DNA from: Artocarpus heterophyllus
Lineage: Eukaryota > Streptophyta > Magnoliopsida > Rosales > Moraceae
Direction of reading: 5' to 3'
Length of the DNA: 64,000 bases
Assembly: GCA_025403435.1 (NCBI GenBank)
Contig: CM046354.1
Coordinates: 18,788,424 to 18,852,423, forward strand
The first letter of the stretch is position 1. The number at the start of each line of letters is the position of its first letter. Position numbers and translations under genes: made by a program. Under the pieces are notes generated by a model that was not told the origin of the DNA, searched no databases, and saw only the letters and a list, made by a program, of their open reading frames with translations. Positions 24,509 through 34,586 of the stretch are shown in pieces.

Positions 24509-25563
24509 CCTAAACCAGTTTATTTATTTATCGTGCTATGCTAGGCTTGACCTATTTAATTTTTATAGCGTCATGCCCAACCCATGCTCCATTTACTAAT
24601 AGACCGTGCCCATAACATAGTTGGGCTGTCCTTGTGCTAGTATTGGTATTCGTATTTTTTGTCTTGCTTTTAGCTCTTAATGTGTCTTTGTCATGCCTAG
24701 TGGCTGATTTACAAAACAAAACAAAACAAAAAAAAAAAACAAATAAAAAAAATAAAAAAATTCTAAATCTTAACAAAAGAAACTGCATTATTGATAAAAA
24801 TTGCCTCATTAAAAACTTTCCGAAGTAAAGCCCATTGGGATAGAATCTTAGTAAAGAAAAAAGAGTGCAATTAGAAAAAACATACTTCAATAAAAGAGTG
24901 AACTCAATTTTTAGTGCTTCCACTTTATTCTTTACTCATACCTGTATTTCTGCATTTATTAATGAAATTAGATACATAGGCATGAGTGAAGAAATTTGTA
25001 GAGTGTTTAGCAAAGTTGGTTAGAACCAAAATTTGTAAAGTGTTGCCTAAACCAACCTATTTATTTATCATGCTATGCTATGCTTGACCTATTTAATTTT
25101 TATAGCGTCATGCCCAACCCATGCTCCATTTACTAATAGACCGTGCCCATAACATAGTTGGGCTGTCCTTGTGCTAGTATTGGTATTCGTATTTTTTGTC
25201 TTGCTTTTAGCTCTTAATGTGTCTTTGTCATGCCTAGTGGCTGATTTACAAAACAAAACAAAAAAAAAACAAATAAACAAATAAAAAAATAAAAATACTA
25301 AATCTTAACAAAAGAAACTGCATTATTGATAAAAATTGCCTCATTAAAAACTTTCCGAAGTAAAGCCCATTGGGATAGAATCTTAGTAAAGAAAAAAGAG
25401 TGCAATTAGAAAAAACATACTTCAATAAAAGAGTGAACTCAATTTTTAGTGCTTCCACTTTATTCTTTACTCATACCTGTATTTCTGCATTTATTAATGA
25501 ATTTAGAAACATAGGCATGAGTGAAGAAATTTGTAGAGTGTTTAGCAAAGTTGGTTAGAACCA
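24509..25563. repeat. Large tandem duplication, 537-bp period
   Basis: Copy 1 (about 24509-25045) and copy 2 (about 25046-25563) match nearly base for base. The repeated words include cttgacctatttaattttta (24546 and 25083), gtgcccataacatagttggg, and ttgtagagtgtttagcaaag. They differ mainly in A-run lengths near 24720/25255 and in a few substitutions. The paired minus-strand ORFs (24552-24923 and 25089-25458) simply reflect the repeat. Each copy ends in the left end of a small MITE, and only the second continues into the whole MITE. Confidence 0.9.
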
Positions 25564-25686
25564 ACTTCTTTGTTAAAAACACTATAGCATGTGAGAGCTT
25601 TACATTATAATAATTGTTTTGCCTTTTACTATAGTTGTACTATTCTCTAACCAAAAAGTTTGTTCTAACTAACTTTGCTAAACATC
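25537..25686. mobile_element. Small MITE (GTGTTTAGCAAAGTTGGTTAG family)
   Basis: The left end AGTGTTTAGCAAAGTTGGTT is the inverted match of the right end AACTAACTTTGCTAAACATC, about 150 bases apart. The interior holds the word agcatgtgagagctttaca, which recurs in related elements at 48385 and 61791. There is no coding capacity. Confidence 0.75.
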
Positions 25687-25794
25687 TTATAACTCTTTGT
25701 ATTTAAATCTTTAAAATTCTTTAAATATATTTTTGTATTCCTCAAAATTCAAATCAAATGAATTGTTTAAATCCAAGTTTTTAGAGTCTTACTC

Positions 25795-26180
25795 CTCCTT
25801 GAATTCTTTGGACTCAGATATATTTGTTACAATAAAAGCTAAAATTCTCTCTTCTATATTTGAGGAAAAAAATCATAACTTCTTCATTTGATATCCGATT
25901 GAGATGATTATTCTTCCATTACGTTCCTAATGAAGAGAGGAATAAATCAACATTCATATTGCATTTTTTTTAGGAACATATACATTAAGATTTTGTTAGA
26001 TTTGTTAATAAATTAAAAAATTTTTCCATTATCTATCTAAATACAAATTTTAATTTTATTTCATATTCATATTAACACTTTAAATATGCATCCAAGCGTC
26101 AATTTAGATAGCAATTCAAATTACACAATTTAAATCAAGATAATCCAAATCAACACAATCCGAATTTATTTAGACTTTTT
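25795..26180. repeat. Dispersed repeat shared with 50928-51310
   Basis: The word order ctcagatatatttgttacaa, aaattctctcttctatattt, tcataacttcttcatttgat and gattgagatgatt is repeated at 50940-51040, and the similarity continues downstream into gcat..attttttttaggaa. This marks two copies of one old interspersed element. Neither has a conserved reading frame. Confidence 0.7.
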
Positions 26181-27275
26181 GACTATTGAATTGAACAAGA
26201 AAATTGCAATATCAGACATTTTCTTTACTTTTTTTTAGTCAAAATTTTGGTTCAAAAAAAATTTAAAAACAACCCAAAAAAGAGTCCTAAAATTGAAAAC
26301 AAACATAATAAGACTGTAAAGCTGTACAATTTATAAGGCTTATATCATTTATTTATGCTTTTGTTTCTCATTAAATCTACTAATTAATAGCATTTTTGTG
26401 TTAATAAGTATTTTTATGTCTTATTGTATAAATGAGTTTAAAAATATGTTTTTAGTGTATTTTTATGTTTAATAATATTTTTGGTAATTTTTAGAGTCGT
26501 TTTGGTAAGATAAATACGTGTTTAATTTGTAAATAATCAAAACTTAAAAATAATGAGTAGTTATTTTATTTTGAGTCCTAATATATTTTATAGTGTGTTT
26601 TAGTTTGTAAATATATTCTATAATATTTTTAGTAATTTCTAAAGATATTTTCAAGTCTTAAAAATTATATCTGTATCAAACCGAACGAGACTAGAATTTT
26701 AAAGTTTATAATTATCTTTGTGTGTTTTATTGTAAAATAAATATTTTTAATAATTGTTGTAAATATTTTGTGTATAAAATAATTAATTAGTGTGTTTGTG
26801 AATTTTATGTTTAAAATATGGAGGAAAAGCATAGCAAAACAACATAAAAGGGGGCAAAAAGGACCAGAAATGCACAAGAAAAAAAAAAGAAATTAAAAAT
26901 CAAAATAGAATGCTTGGCGTCTCTTGGACCATCAAATCGTGCTGGCAAAATGATCTGGGTTATACGTGTGTTCACCAATAAGTCAGATTTTGTGCGAAAT
27001 TCGTTGCACTTGTATCCATGTGCACGCTTCTTAAATCCGTAAGATCTGCTTGCCTTGACTCAATCCAACAGTCGCTAGCAATCTAGAGGTCCCAGCAGTC
27101 CTTGCACGATCTTAGCCGAGGTTCTAGTCAACAGTTAGCAATCTAAAGGTCACAAGGTGTCTGTCCCTATGCACGTTGCACCAGATTTCAAAGCCTAATT
27201 TGCATATTGAAGACACCTCTCAACCGAAGAAGGACAGTTCTAAATATCTCGATCGGGCTACAGCCAGGCCCTTTC
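26181..27275. other. Intergenic, no gene seen
   Basis: Strongly AT-rich to about 26880, then more balanced. No gene family was recognised. It may be old retroelement sequence, since the composition changes sharply near 26890, but no terminal motif was found. Confidence 0.35.
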
Positions 27276-27354
27276 AGTGGGGTGGGCCCCACCAGGTGGG
27301 TCCCACTCTACCCTTTTAGTGGGGTGGGATCCACCTGGTGGGGCCCACCCCACT
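27276..27354. repeat. GC-rich inverted repeat (hairpin)
   Basis: The arms are agtggggtgggccccaccag (from 27276) and, in reverse complement of 27318-27354, the same word, separated by about 10 bases. The arms match over about 30 bases with few mismatches, and each contains its own smaller ggtggg/cccacc palindrome. Strong single-strand folding would be expected. Confidence 0.8.
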
Positions 27355-27817
27355 AAGATAGCCCAGCCCCAGAAAAAAAAGGTTTTTTGCTGGAGAAAGA
27401 AGGAAAATATATACATATTTATTAGCTCTTCAACTGATTCTTGTGATTAGGGGTAGTTGAATAAAAAATAAATAAAATAAATAAAATTTAATTAAAAAAA
27501 ATTATGAATAGTTTTTTTTCAAGGTCTATGAATAGCCTCCGCTTCTTTGATCCTTTCACGCCTTCTCAAGGCCTTCGGCTAGTTTTCTACTGTTGAGCTT
27601 CGCCCTTTTTAAGAGAAGGTATTGTTAGGGTATTTCTCTGACCCCACCAAAAAGAATAAAACAATGTCTAAATTAGTGTAGATAGTTTAGTGAGACATAG
27701 ACATTATCTTGTATGCTTAGTAGCCACGGCCAACAATGCCCCACCTGCTGTCATCCTTACAACCACCCCTCGCCAACGAGAGCCCCAACCTAGGTCCTTC
27801 CTCTTAGTGACCCTTGC
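27355..27817. other. Intergenic, no gene seen
   Basis: No gene. From 27720 the plus strand is C-rich. That C-rich stretch is the insertion target of the LTR retrotransposon and resumes at 36956 on the other side. Confidence 0.4.
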
Positions 27818-27822
27818 TGCCC

Positions 27823-30186
27823 TGTAACGCCCCTATATGGGGGTTAACAGTTTTTAATGAATTAAAATAAAAATCAGAAATAAAAGTAAAACCTTAAAAA
27901 TAAAATTGCTCGGGGCTTAAATGAAAACTCTCAAATCAAAAATAAAAATATAAACGACAATTAAACCACAGTTTAATGTAGCACCTTAAATTTAATAATA
28001 TAAATTGTTGTCATCGTCATTTTAACCCTCAACGCATTGTAATACAGTCACAGAAAGTAACAATTGATGCTTACATTATCATAAAGAACATTCTTAACAA
28101 TTGAAGCAGTCCCAATGTAATATAGCTACATCGCTTCCTCAACTATTTTTCTCGTAGCCACCTCACACTTAGTGAGTCCTGAAAAGATAAAAATATAAGA
28201 GAATGAGCGACACTATGCTCAGTAGAGAAAACCATTACTCACCTTTAGGTTTTTATCATTACCACATTAAAACCTGCATGGTTAGTTAATAGTTATCATT
28301 ATCCAGATTATGAGATTTATTATAATCATATTCCGTGGATACCATAGTTAATCATTACCAAGTTTCATACATATACATATATACAAATATTATAGTTCAT
28401 CATTATTCCTAGGTACCCACGTTCAATAGAGTATCACTCAACTCATCGAAACCCAAATGGGCACGCTTGATCACCCTCTAAACATTCTAAGGGTGTTTCG
28501 GTGAGGGGACATCAAGCCCCGAGTTCTCACCAAGTCGATTCCTGTACAGTGTGTTCTGGGACTTTCAACCCAAGGAAGCGTCATCACCTTCCCCCTATTT
28601 TACCTTTTAGGGTATTCATGCCCAAGGACGTAACCGCCGCCCTCTTTACGTCTCACCATTTCTCTATATTTAATCATTATTAATAGAGTCAGTTTTCTAA
28701 CCATGCTTCTCAATTTATAACATGTGTCAATTCATTATGTTCCTCGTCGTACAATACAAGACGAGTCCATGTCATAGTTTCATATGTGATACTCATATAA
28801 TATCAGTTCAACATAGATATATATATATATTGCGGCAAAACAATCAATTTTAATTCTATAAAAACCTCACAAAAGATGAGTAATAGAATCCCTACCTTTC
28901 AAGCTTATCAACAATCTTTTAATCCTAGAATCAATTAACGTTAGCTCCATACTCCCTTGATCCTAAGGCGTGCATAAGGACAATTAAAACTAAAGCACAA
29001 CATACAACTACATTCATAAATAAATCATGTGTAAACCTATCTTACTAGGATGCCATTAAAGCTTTTATGTAAAGCTTTTTTGAATACCACAGTAACAATT
29101 TTTGTCTTAACACAATATAAAATGTGAACAAGTAATCTATATGTTTTAGTCCCTAATAAGATTCATCAATCACTTAGGATAATATTGGAAAGGTTGCAAG
29201 ACATTAAAGAAATAGGTGGTGAGCAAAGATGAGTTCTTGGTTCAGGTTAGCAGCTGGTATACCATAACAAACTGACAGGTTTACTAGTTTTCAATCCGAA
29301 AATTGAATAATTCATAGAAAATAAAATACAACTCCGATTTAGGTTTATGATAGCTTGTTAGAAAGCTTAGGATGTCTACTTTTTAAATATGCAAACCAAT
29401 TCATAAAATTCATTTTAATTTAATCCCAGAATTTCAAGAAATAGCCACTGCCCATAGAGGTATTACAAAGTTTAACAATATAAATTTTCTGTCTAGGGCA
29501 TATACACTTAGACTTTATACATATGCTCCAAAATAGCAACAAACATATACTTAGGTTTAAGAACGCAAATTTGAATAATCCTTTAGTATAAAAGAAAATT
29601 TATAAATGAAAGACTAAATTTGTTCATAAGATTCTAATCTCAGATTATAGTTAGTTGGAAGCTTGAAATGGCTTCAAAACAGGTTCCTTGACTTCGGTAT
29701 GGTTGAAATTCTTGCTCAAATGGGGGTGATGGTGGCTAATTTTTATGGCTGCCTTGAAGAAGTTCTCTAAGTATTTTGCTTCAGCAAAGAAATGAGAAGA
29801 AGAGTGTGGGAACCGTGGAAGAAAAATGAAGAAAAGATGAAGTCTTTGAAGAGAAGTGATAGAAGCAATTATGGAGGAGACATGTCGGAGCATGTCACGA
29901 AAGAAATAAAGAAAATGAGGGTCAAGAGTAGTTGGGAAAAATATCCTCATGTCTCTTCTGGAGACTTTAGCGCACATAATGCCAAAATGATATTTTTGAA
30001 ATTTATTAGAAGTTCCAAGACTTTTCAGTAAACATACTAAATAAGTATAGGAGAATTTTAGAAAATTTAAAAATAGATAGAAATAAATATTGTGAAATGG
30101 ATTTTAAATGAAACAAATTTTTGATTGGCACACTAAAAATTAATTTAATTACCTTAATACCCGTTAGGAGAATAACGGGTGTCACA
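27823..30186 (-). repeat. LTR (3' LTR in element sense)
   Basis: 2364 bases, the same length as its partner at 34587-36950. The plus strand reads TGTAACGCCCC at the left end and GGGTGTCACA at the right end. Short ORFs on both strands (for example 29651-29977 and 29792-30031) occur in both LTRs only because the LTRs are recent copies of each other. They are not considered genes. Confidence 0.93.
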
Positions 30187-30225
30187 GCTCTACCCTCCTT
30201 AAAGAAATTTCGTCCTCGAAATTTC
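30187..30225 (-). other. Polypurine tract and 3' signature
   Basis: On the minus strand the bases immediately before the LTR read AAGGAGGGTAGAGC, a plausible polypurine primer for plus-strand DNA synthesis. Just upstream (30204-30225) is the perfect 9-base palindrome GAAATTTCG/CGAAATTTC with a 4-base loop, a feature known next to the tract in some plant Ty3/gypsy elements. Confidence 0.7.
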
Positions 30226-31179
30226 AATTCTAGCAATACTAGTAAAAATTTTGATTCCATTATGATTCCAATTCCGAGTCTAAACCGTTAATGTTGTTTG
30301 TCCTCCAAATTTAAGTTATCGTATCTCCACTTATTTACTTGCATGATAAATCTTACTCTAAATTCTAAATCCCTCAATGAGAGTATTTCTGACAATTTCT
30401 AACTTATAACACCGTATAATGGTCTAGGAATCTGATCAGACATACATATTGACCATACCATGATTCCAGTCCTTCATTGTCCATGGACTGTGATTTACAA
30501 TCACATTTAAGGAGATTGCCAGAGAAATTTTATATACTTCATCTTTAGGTTCCTTTTCCTTTCTGAGTAAGGAAAAGTCAAATATAGTTGATTTCATATT
30601 TCAACTAATAAACCGAAACATAGTCATGAAACATATATCATAAACACTTCTATTCAAAACCATACATTAAACTTATTCATAAAGATATTAGACAGAATCT
30701 CAGAGTTGCAAACAAACCCGACATATTTTTCATTAAACAGCTATCCTCATGACACAAACATTCAACCCAATAATATACTCATATGTCATATGGAATATCC
30801 CCATAACTGACTTTGGTACTTCCACATAATGTTAACAGAATATTACACATTACAAACATGATACGGATATGTTTCGAGAGTACAAGGCACTCCGTATACC
30901 AGCTATCCATATCATGCATGCTTAGAGAATACAAAAACATCGATAAACAAAAGATCAGACCTTAAGTAGGATGCGTTTCGAGAGCATCAAGTACTTTGTG
31001 TCCAGCCATGCCAGCATTAGGCTCAATGAATCTAAAAGATTGAACAACGACGTACCACAAGAAACATAGAATACAAGGTAAACGGTTATTCGTGACACAC
31101 AAAATATGGACACACATGCCTACATGCCATAGATAAAACCAAAAGATTACAGATGGAGATTCAAATCAATTGGCCGCTC
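30226..31179. other. Retrotransposon interior, no gene seen
   Basis: This is the 3' non-coding part of the element between the LOG-like sequence and the purine tract. It contains the repeated word tttcgagag(t/c)a..aag near 30873 and 30977 but no frame similar to integrase or a chromodomain. Confidence 0.5.
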
Positions 31180-31802
31180 CTAGCTTTCCTTTTCCCATTC
31201 AAGCTTGGATGTTGCAGTGTCGGATTCTAGATGTATGATTTGCATCTTATCTATCAATTCCTTAGCTGTTGAAGCAGTAATAAAGATTTGTCTCTCCGAT
31301 TCTGCAATGATGTTTTCTTCCACAGCGTAATCTAGAAATTTCAAAAGACCATCATAAAAACCATTTACATTCAGTAGTCCCAAGGGTTTGGAATGAAAGC
31401 CCAACAATTGCCCACAAGCAACTACGAATATTTCCTCAAGAGTACCTAGACCACCAGGTAATGCTATAAAAGCATCAGAATTATTGATTATGGCTTTAAA
31501 ATTTCTAGGGATGCTCCTGACTCCTTTTCCCTTACCTATGGCTTCCTTATAAAGGTTTCCTTCAGCTAAATATGAGGCCAAATTCCTACAACTATAGCGT
31601 TACCAGACCTAGCTGCTAGCGCCATATTTTTCATCATTTTTATACTACCACCCCCATAGATTATGTTAATCTTCCTGTGTGCTAGGACTTGCCATAAGTG
31701 ATTTGCAGCTTCTAAATAAGCTTTATCTTTTCCAAGGTTGGAACCACAAAAGACACAAACATCTTTATTTTCTTCGTGGACTGGGAGGTAGACATAGTTG
31801 GT
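31180..31802 (-). pseudogene. Captured LOG-like (cytokinin riboside 5'-monophosphate phosphoribohydrolase) sequence
   Basis: LOG enzymes release active cytokinin base from its nucleotide. The minus strand encodes, without introns, DVCVFCGSNLGKDKAYLEA and INIIYGGGSI, then after a frame change SDAFIALPGGLGTLEEIF, GLLNVNGFYDGLLKFLDYAV and STAKELIDKMQ. PGGLGTLEE is the family's PGGxGTxxE active-site motif. Plant LOG genes have several introns and about 210-220 residues. Here exons are fused, as expected if an mRNA was copied into the element. Lesions: the frame reading VVGI meets a stop at WPHI, while the homologous continuation (LASYLAEGN) lies in another frame, so a non-multiple-of-three deletion occurred near 31585. 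In the nucleotide-binding region GGGSIGLMG has become GGGSIKMMK. No ATG opens the first segment, which follows a stop at 31803-31805. The open part downstream (31180-31581) spans 133 codons. It is most likely non-functional as LOG. Production of a short fragment cannot be excluded. Confidence 0.85.
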
Positions 31803-31805
31803 TTA

Positions 31806-32442
31806 TATAAGTGATTGCTTAAAGTCTGCTCCACTTAGACTTCAGGTTCTACATGAGATTTTAAAGAAGAGGAATACACAAAAAAGGCTAAAGAGACAGA
31901 CGAGTAGGTAATGAAAAGGTAATCCAAAGATTTAAACAAAATCTTGTGCAGATAAGAAAGTAAGATAAGGTGATTGATAGTTTACAGAAAATCTGATTCA
32001 CTTTTTGAAAAAGATTAGACTCTAATTGTATAACTTTTGACAATTGAGAACAGTTTGATAGAAGACCCTCTTGACACAACTGTAGACCTTTTGACAAATA
32101 TACACCGAGTCTAGAAATTCAATATAAACAACAAATACTGTAGAACTTTTAAAATTTGAGACACAAATCTTGAAATATCTGGATAAGTTTTTCAAAATTC
32201 AAACATGTTACTGTACCGTATGTGACGTGTCTGATAAGATAATATATTTTATTATATATATATATATTTAAGAAAACCATAAATTAAATGAGATATTAAC
32301 ACTTACTGTATCAATCTAATAATCACAATTATTTCAAACACAAAAGCAAATATTCTGAGTAAAAGAAAAACACAAACTGTTGAACATCAGCTAAAATTGC
32401 TTCAAATAAGCAAAGACTAAATAACCTTTATAGAGCGATGAC
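31806..32442. other. Retrotransposon interior, no gene seen
   Basis: Spacer between the 173-codon ORF and the LOG-like sequence on the minus strand. It is AT-rich with a (TA)n run at 32252-32272. No frame was recognised. Confidence 0.5.
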
Positions 32443-32964
32443 TTATTCCCCATCCAGTTTTCTTATGGCTTGGCAAACAGGATCTAGAAATACCATATTC
32501 CTGAGGCGTTGTCTTTCTGCATAAAATTTAGGCCAGAGTTTAAAAATAGCTTCTTGAACATATCTACTAGGGTGACCGTGAAGAGGAGGATGGATGCTAT
32601 CCAAGTTCTCCTTTGAAAGTCCATCCCTACAAAACCTTATTTTATCCTCTCTATTCGTAGACATATAACCAGGTGAAGTACATTTACCGTTACAATTTTG
32701 TCTTCCACATTTGTTACAAGCGACCACGATGGCACGAGCTCTTCTTTTCATTGCACTACGACTGGTACCTGTTCCTGGTAAACCGACATCTTGACTGAAG
32801 TCACTCAGACGGATCTTCCCCTCTATCAACATTCTCACATCACAAGGGATGCCAAAACGCATAAGAATCCACAACCGAGTAATTCTAGCCTTGTATTTCT
32901 TTCTGAGAATCTTTTGGGAGAGTGATGGGAAATACTTTCTCAGGTGTTGGTACTTTGGGTCCAT
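32443..32964 (-). CDS. Unrecognised 173-aa retrotransposon-borne ORF with a Cys cluster
   Basis: An ATG (32964) opens MDPKYQHLRKYFPSLSQK, and TAA closes at 32443. I do not recognise the family. The protein is basic in its first half (SQKILRKKYKARITRLW), with a GIPCDVRMLIEGKIRL segment near residues 38-53. A run SRSAMKRRARAIV precedes a compact cluster CNKCGRQNCNGKC (pattern C-x2-C-x4-C-x3-C, about residues 83-95) that could bind zinc but does not fit the CX2CX4HX4C gag knuckle. The C-terminal third is enriched in Pro/His/Arg (HPPLHGHPSRYV). It is in element sense, between the primer site and the LOG-like sequence, where gag would normally begin. It may be a divergent gag-like protein or a second captured host sequence. 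The open frame and normal amino-acid composition argue against chance. Confidence 0.6.
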   Translation of the reverse strand: MDPKYQHLRKYFPSLSQKILRKKYKARITRLWILMRFGIPCDVRMLIEGKIRLSDFSQDVGLPGTGTSRSAMKRRARAIVVACNKCGRQNCNGKCTSPGYMSTNREDKIRFCRDGLSKENLDSIHPPLHGHPSRYVQEAIFKLWPKFYAERQRLRNMVFLDPVCQAIRKLDGE

Positions 32965-34560
32965 GATGAGATGAAAGAAAAGTAAATAGAAAGGAAAAAT
33001 TAAGATAGTAAGTTGCAGAATCCTAGAATTCCTTCTTCTTTTAGAGAGAAAGAAGAATTTCTAGTGAAAAAGAAGAGGATTTGCGATTTAGAAAGAAAAT
33101 AACAAATTAAGAGAGAAAAAGTGAGCTCGGAGAAATAAGCTCCTATGCACAGTAAACGTATATGTAAACAATAATTAAACCACTGTATATGACACGTATA
33201 GAAACCATATGGAAGAGACAGTGTGAGTCAAACTGATTTAGGATTTGGACTAGGCCCAAATGTTCTAAGTTGAAAAGGATCAGGTTGTTTCGGGCCTTAA
33301 CACATTTAGAACGAGTTAAATAACAAACATAAAATTGAAAACCAATTTGTATAAATCTTAAACCCAATTCAAAGCCCACTATAGATAAAGTTAACTATGA
33401 ATAACAAATCTGATTTAACGACAATCAAGGATCTTCCTGAATGGTATTTAAAATCATTTCATAACAACATAATCTTCTAACAACTCAAATAATTTTGTTT
33501 TAATCAAAACCTTATTGAACAATGCATACACCCATATGTTATTACTCATACTCAACATCTATCAATGGATTCATCATCATTACTACCAAGGGTTTAGAAT
33601 GTGACTAACCTTGAAATCAATACGATTTACGTCTTCCAATATAGACCATATCAATGAACAAAGACACTTGATGTTACTACTTAAGAACATCTACAATCCC
33701 CACAATTCTACTTATACAATATCTAATTTCCTCATATAACAAAACCTTAGGTAACCAAAAGATTCACATCTAAACATCTAAAACCTAAACCTTTTATCGT
33801 AATTATCCAAAATTATTATAAGTGCCTTAAGTATTATGATTTACTTAAGGAAACTCCTATTGGTCATTTTTTTTATATTGCATCTATTCATAAAGATTCA
33901 CTGATACACTTAAATACAATGTACGTAACAAAATATTCCAACTTTGAGATTCATGCATTCTTGCCTTTACACAGTCTCAACAGACCAAAAGTCTAACGTT
34001 TATCTCTCTCAAGATTCAATACCATAGATTCCCAACTTATCTCATATTCCTCAAATAAATAGAACTTTTAAGAAAAGATATTGACACTTATGTACTCCAC
34101 CAAATCCACACATAATCATTACTTAGGTTTGAATCAATTACGAAAAATTTGGCATATCTATGCCAAACTTTAAAATCAATAAATCAAGCCTTATATTTCT
34201 TATTGTTTTTCACGAGACAAAAGGCTCTTAAATCCTCGTATCTACACGAATTTCTCATCGTTTTATACGAATTAGATATGCTTATAGATCCTAATATTAT
34301 ACGAATCTCTCATAAGCATTCACTTATAAACTCATTCCATATAATTATCATTCCCTCATAACTATTAATACTTTCTTCTATATAATTATTGTACTCATAT
34401 AACCGTTAGTATTTTCATTCTAGGATCTTTCCATGTTACATCTTTCTAGACTGTATAAATCAATGTGAAGGTTCATTTTGATGAAGACATGAAAATTCAA
34501 CTTCAAAACCATCTCAAAAACATTTTTTTTAAAGTGGTGCTACACTCCCTAGGTTAACCG
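32965..34560. other. Retrotransposon 5' leader, no gene seen
   Basis: A 1.6-kb region between the primer site and the 173-codon ORF on the minus strand. It is AT-rich, with only short unrelated ORFs. Long untranslated leaders are common in large non-autonomous plant LTR elements. Confidence 0.5.
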
Positions 34561-34579
34561 AACCTAGGCTCTGATACTA
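34561..34579 (-). other. Primer-binding site, tRNA-Met type
   Basis: On the minus strand, seven bases inside the LTR, the sequence reads TAGTATCAGAGCCTAGGTT. It is close to the usual plant TGGTATCAGAGC.. site complementary to the 3' end of initiator tRNA-Met. This fixes the element's transcription direction as minus. Confidence 0.8.
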
Positions 34580-34586
34580 AAAATTC

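Noticed and set aside
24552..25458. Paired minus-strand ORFs as a duplicated gene
   Set aside because: They reflect the 537-bp DNA duplication. They are hydrophobic and A-run-derived, and they change frame between copies at the A run.
29651..30031. Overlapping ORFs on both strands (108 and 79 codons), repeated almost identically at 36415-36795, as a conserved gene pair
   Set aside because: They lie at the same position of the two LTRs, whose similarity is due to recent common origin. The solo LTR at 2946 does not keep them, and the composition is low in complexity.
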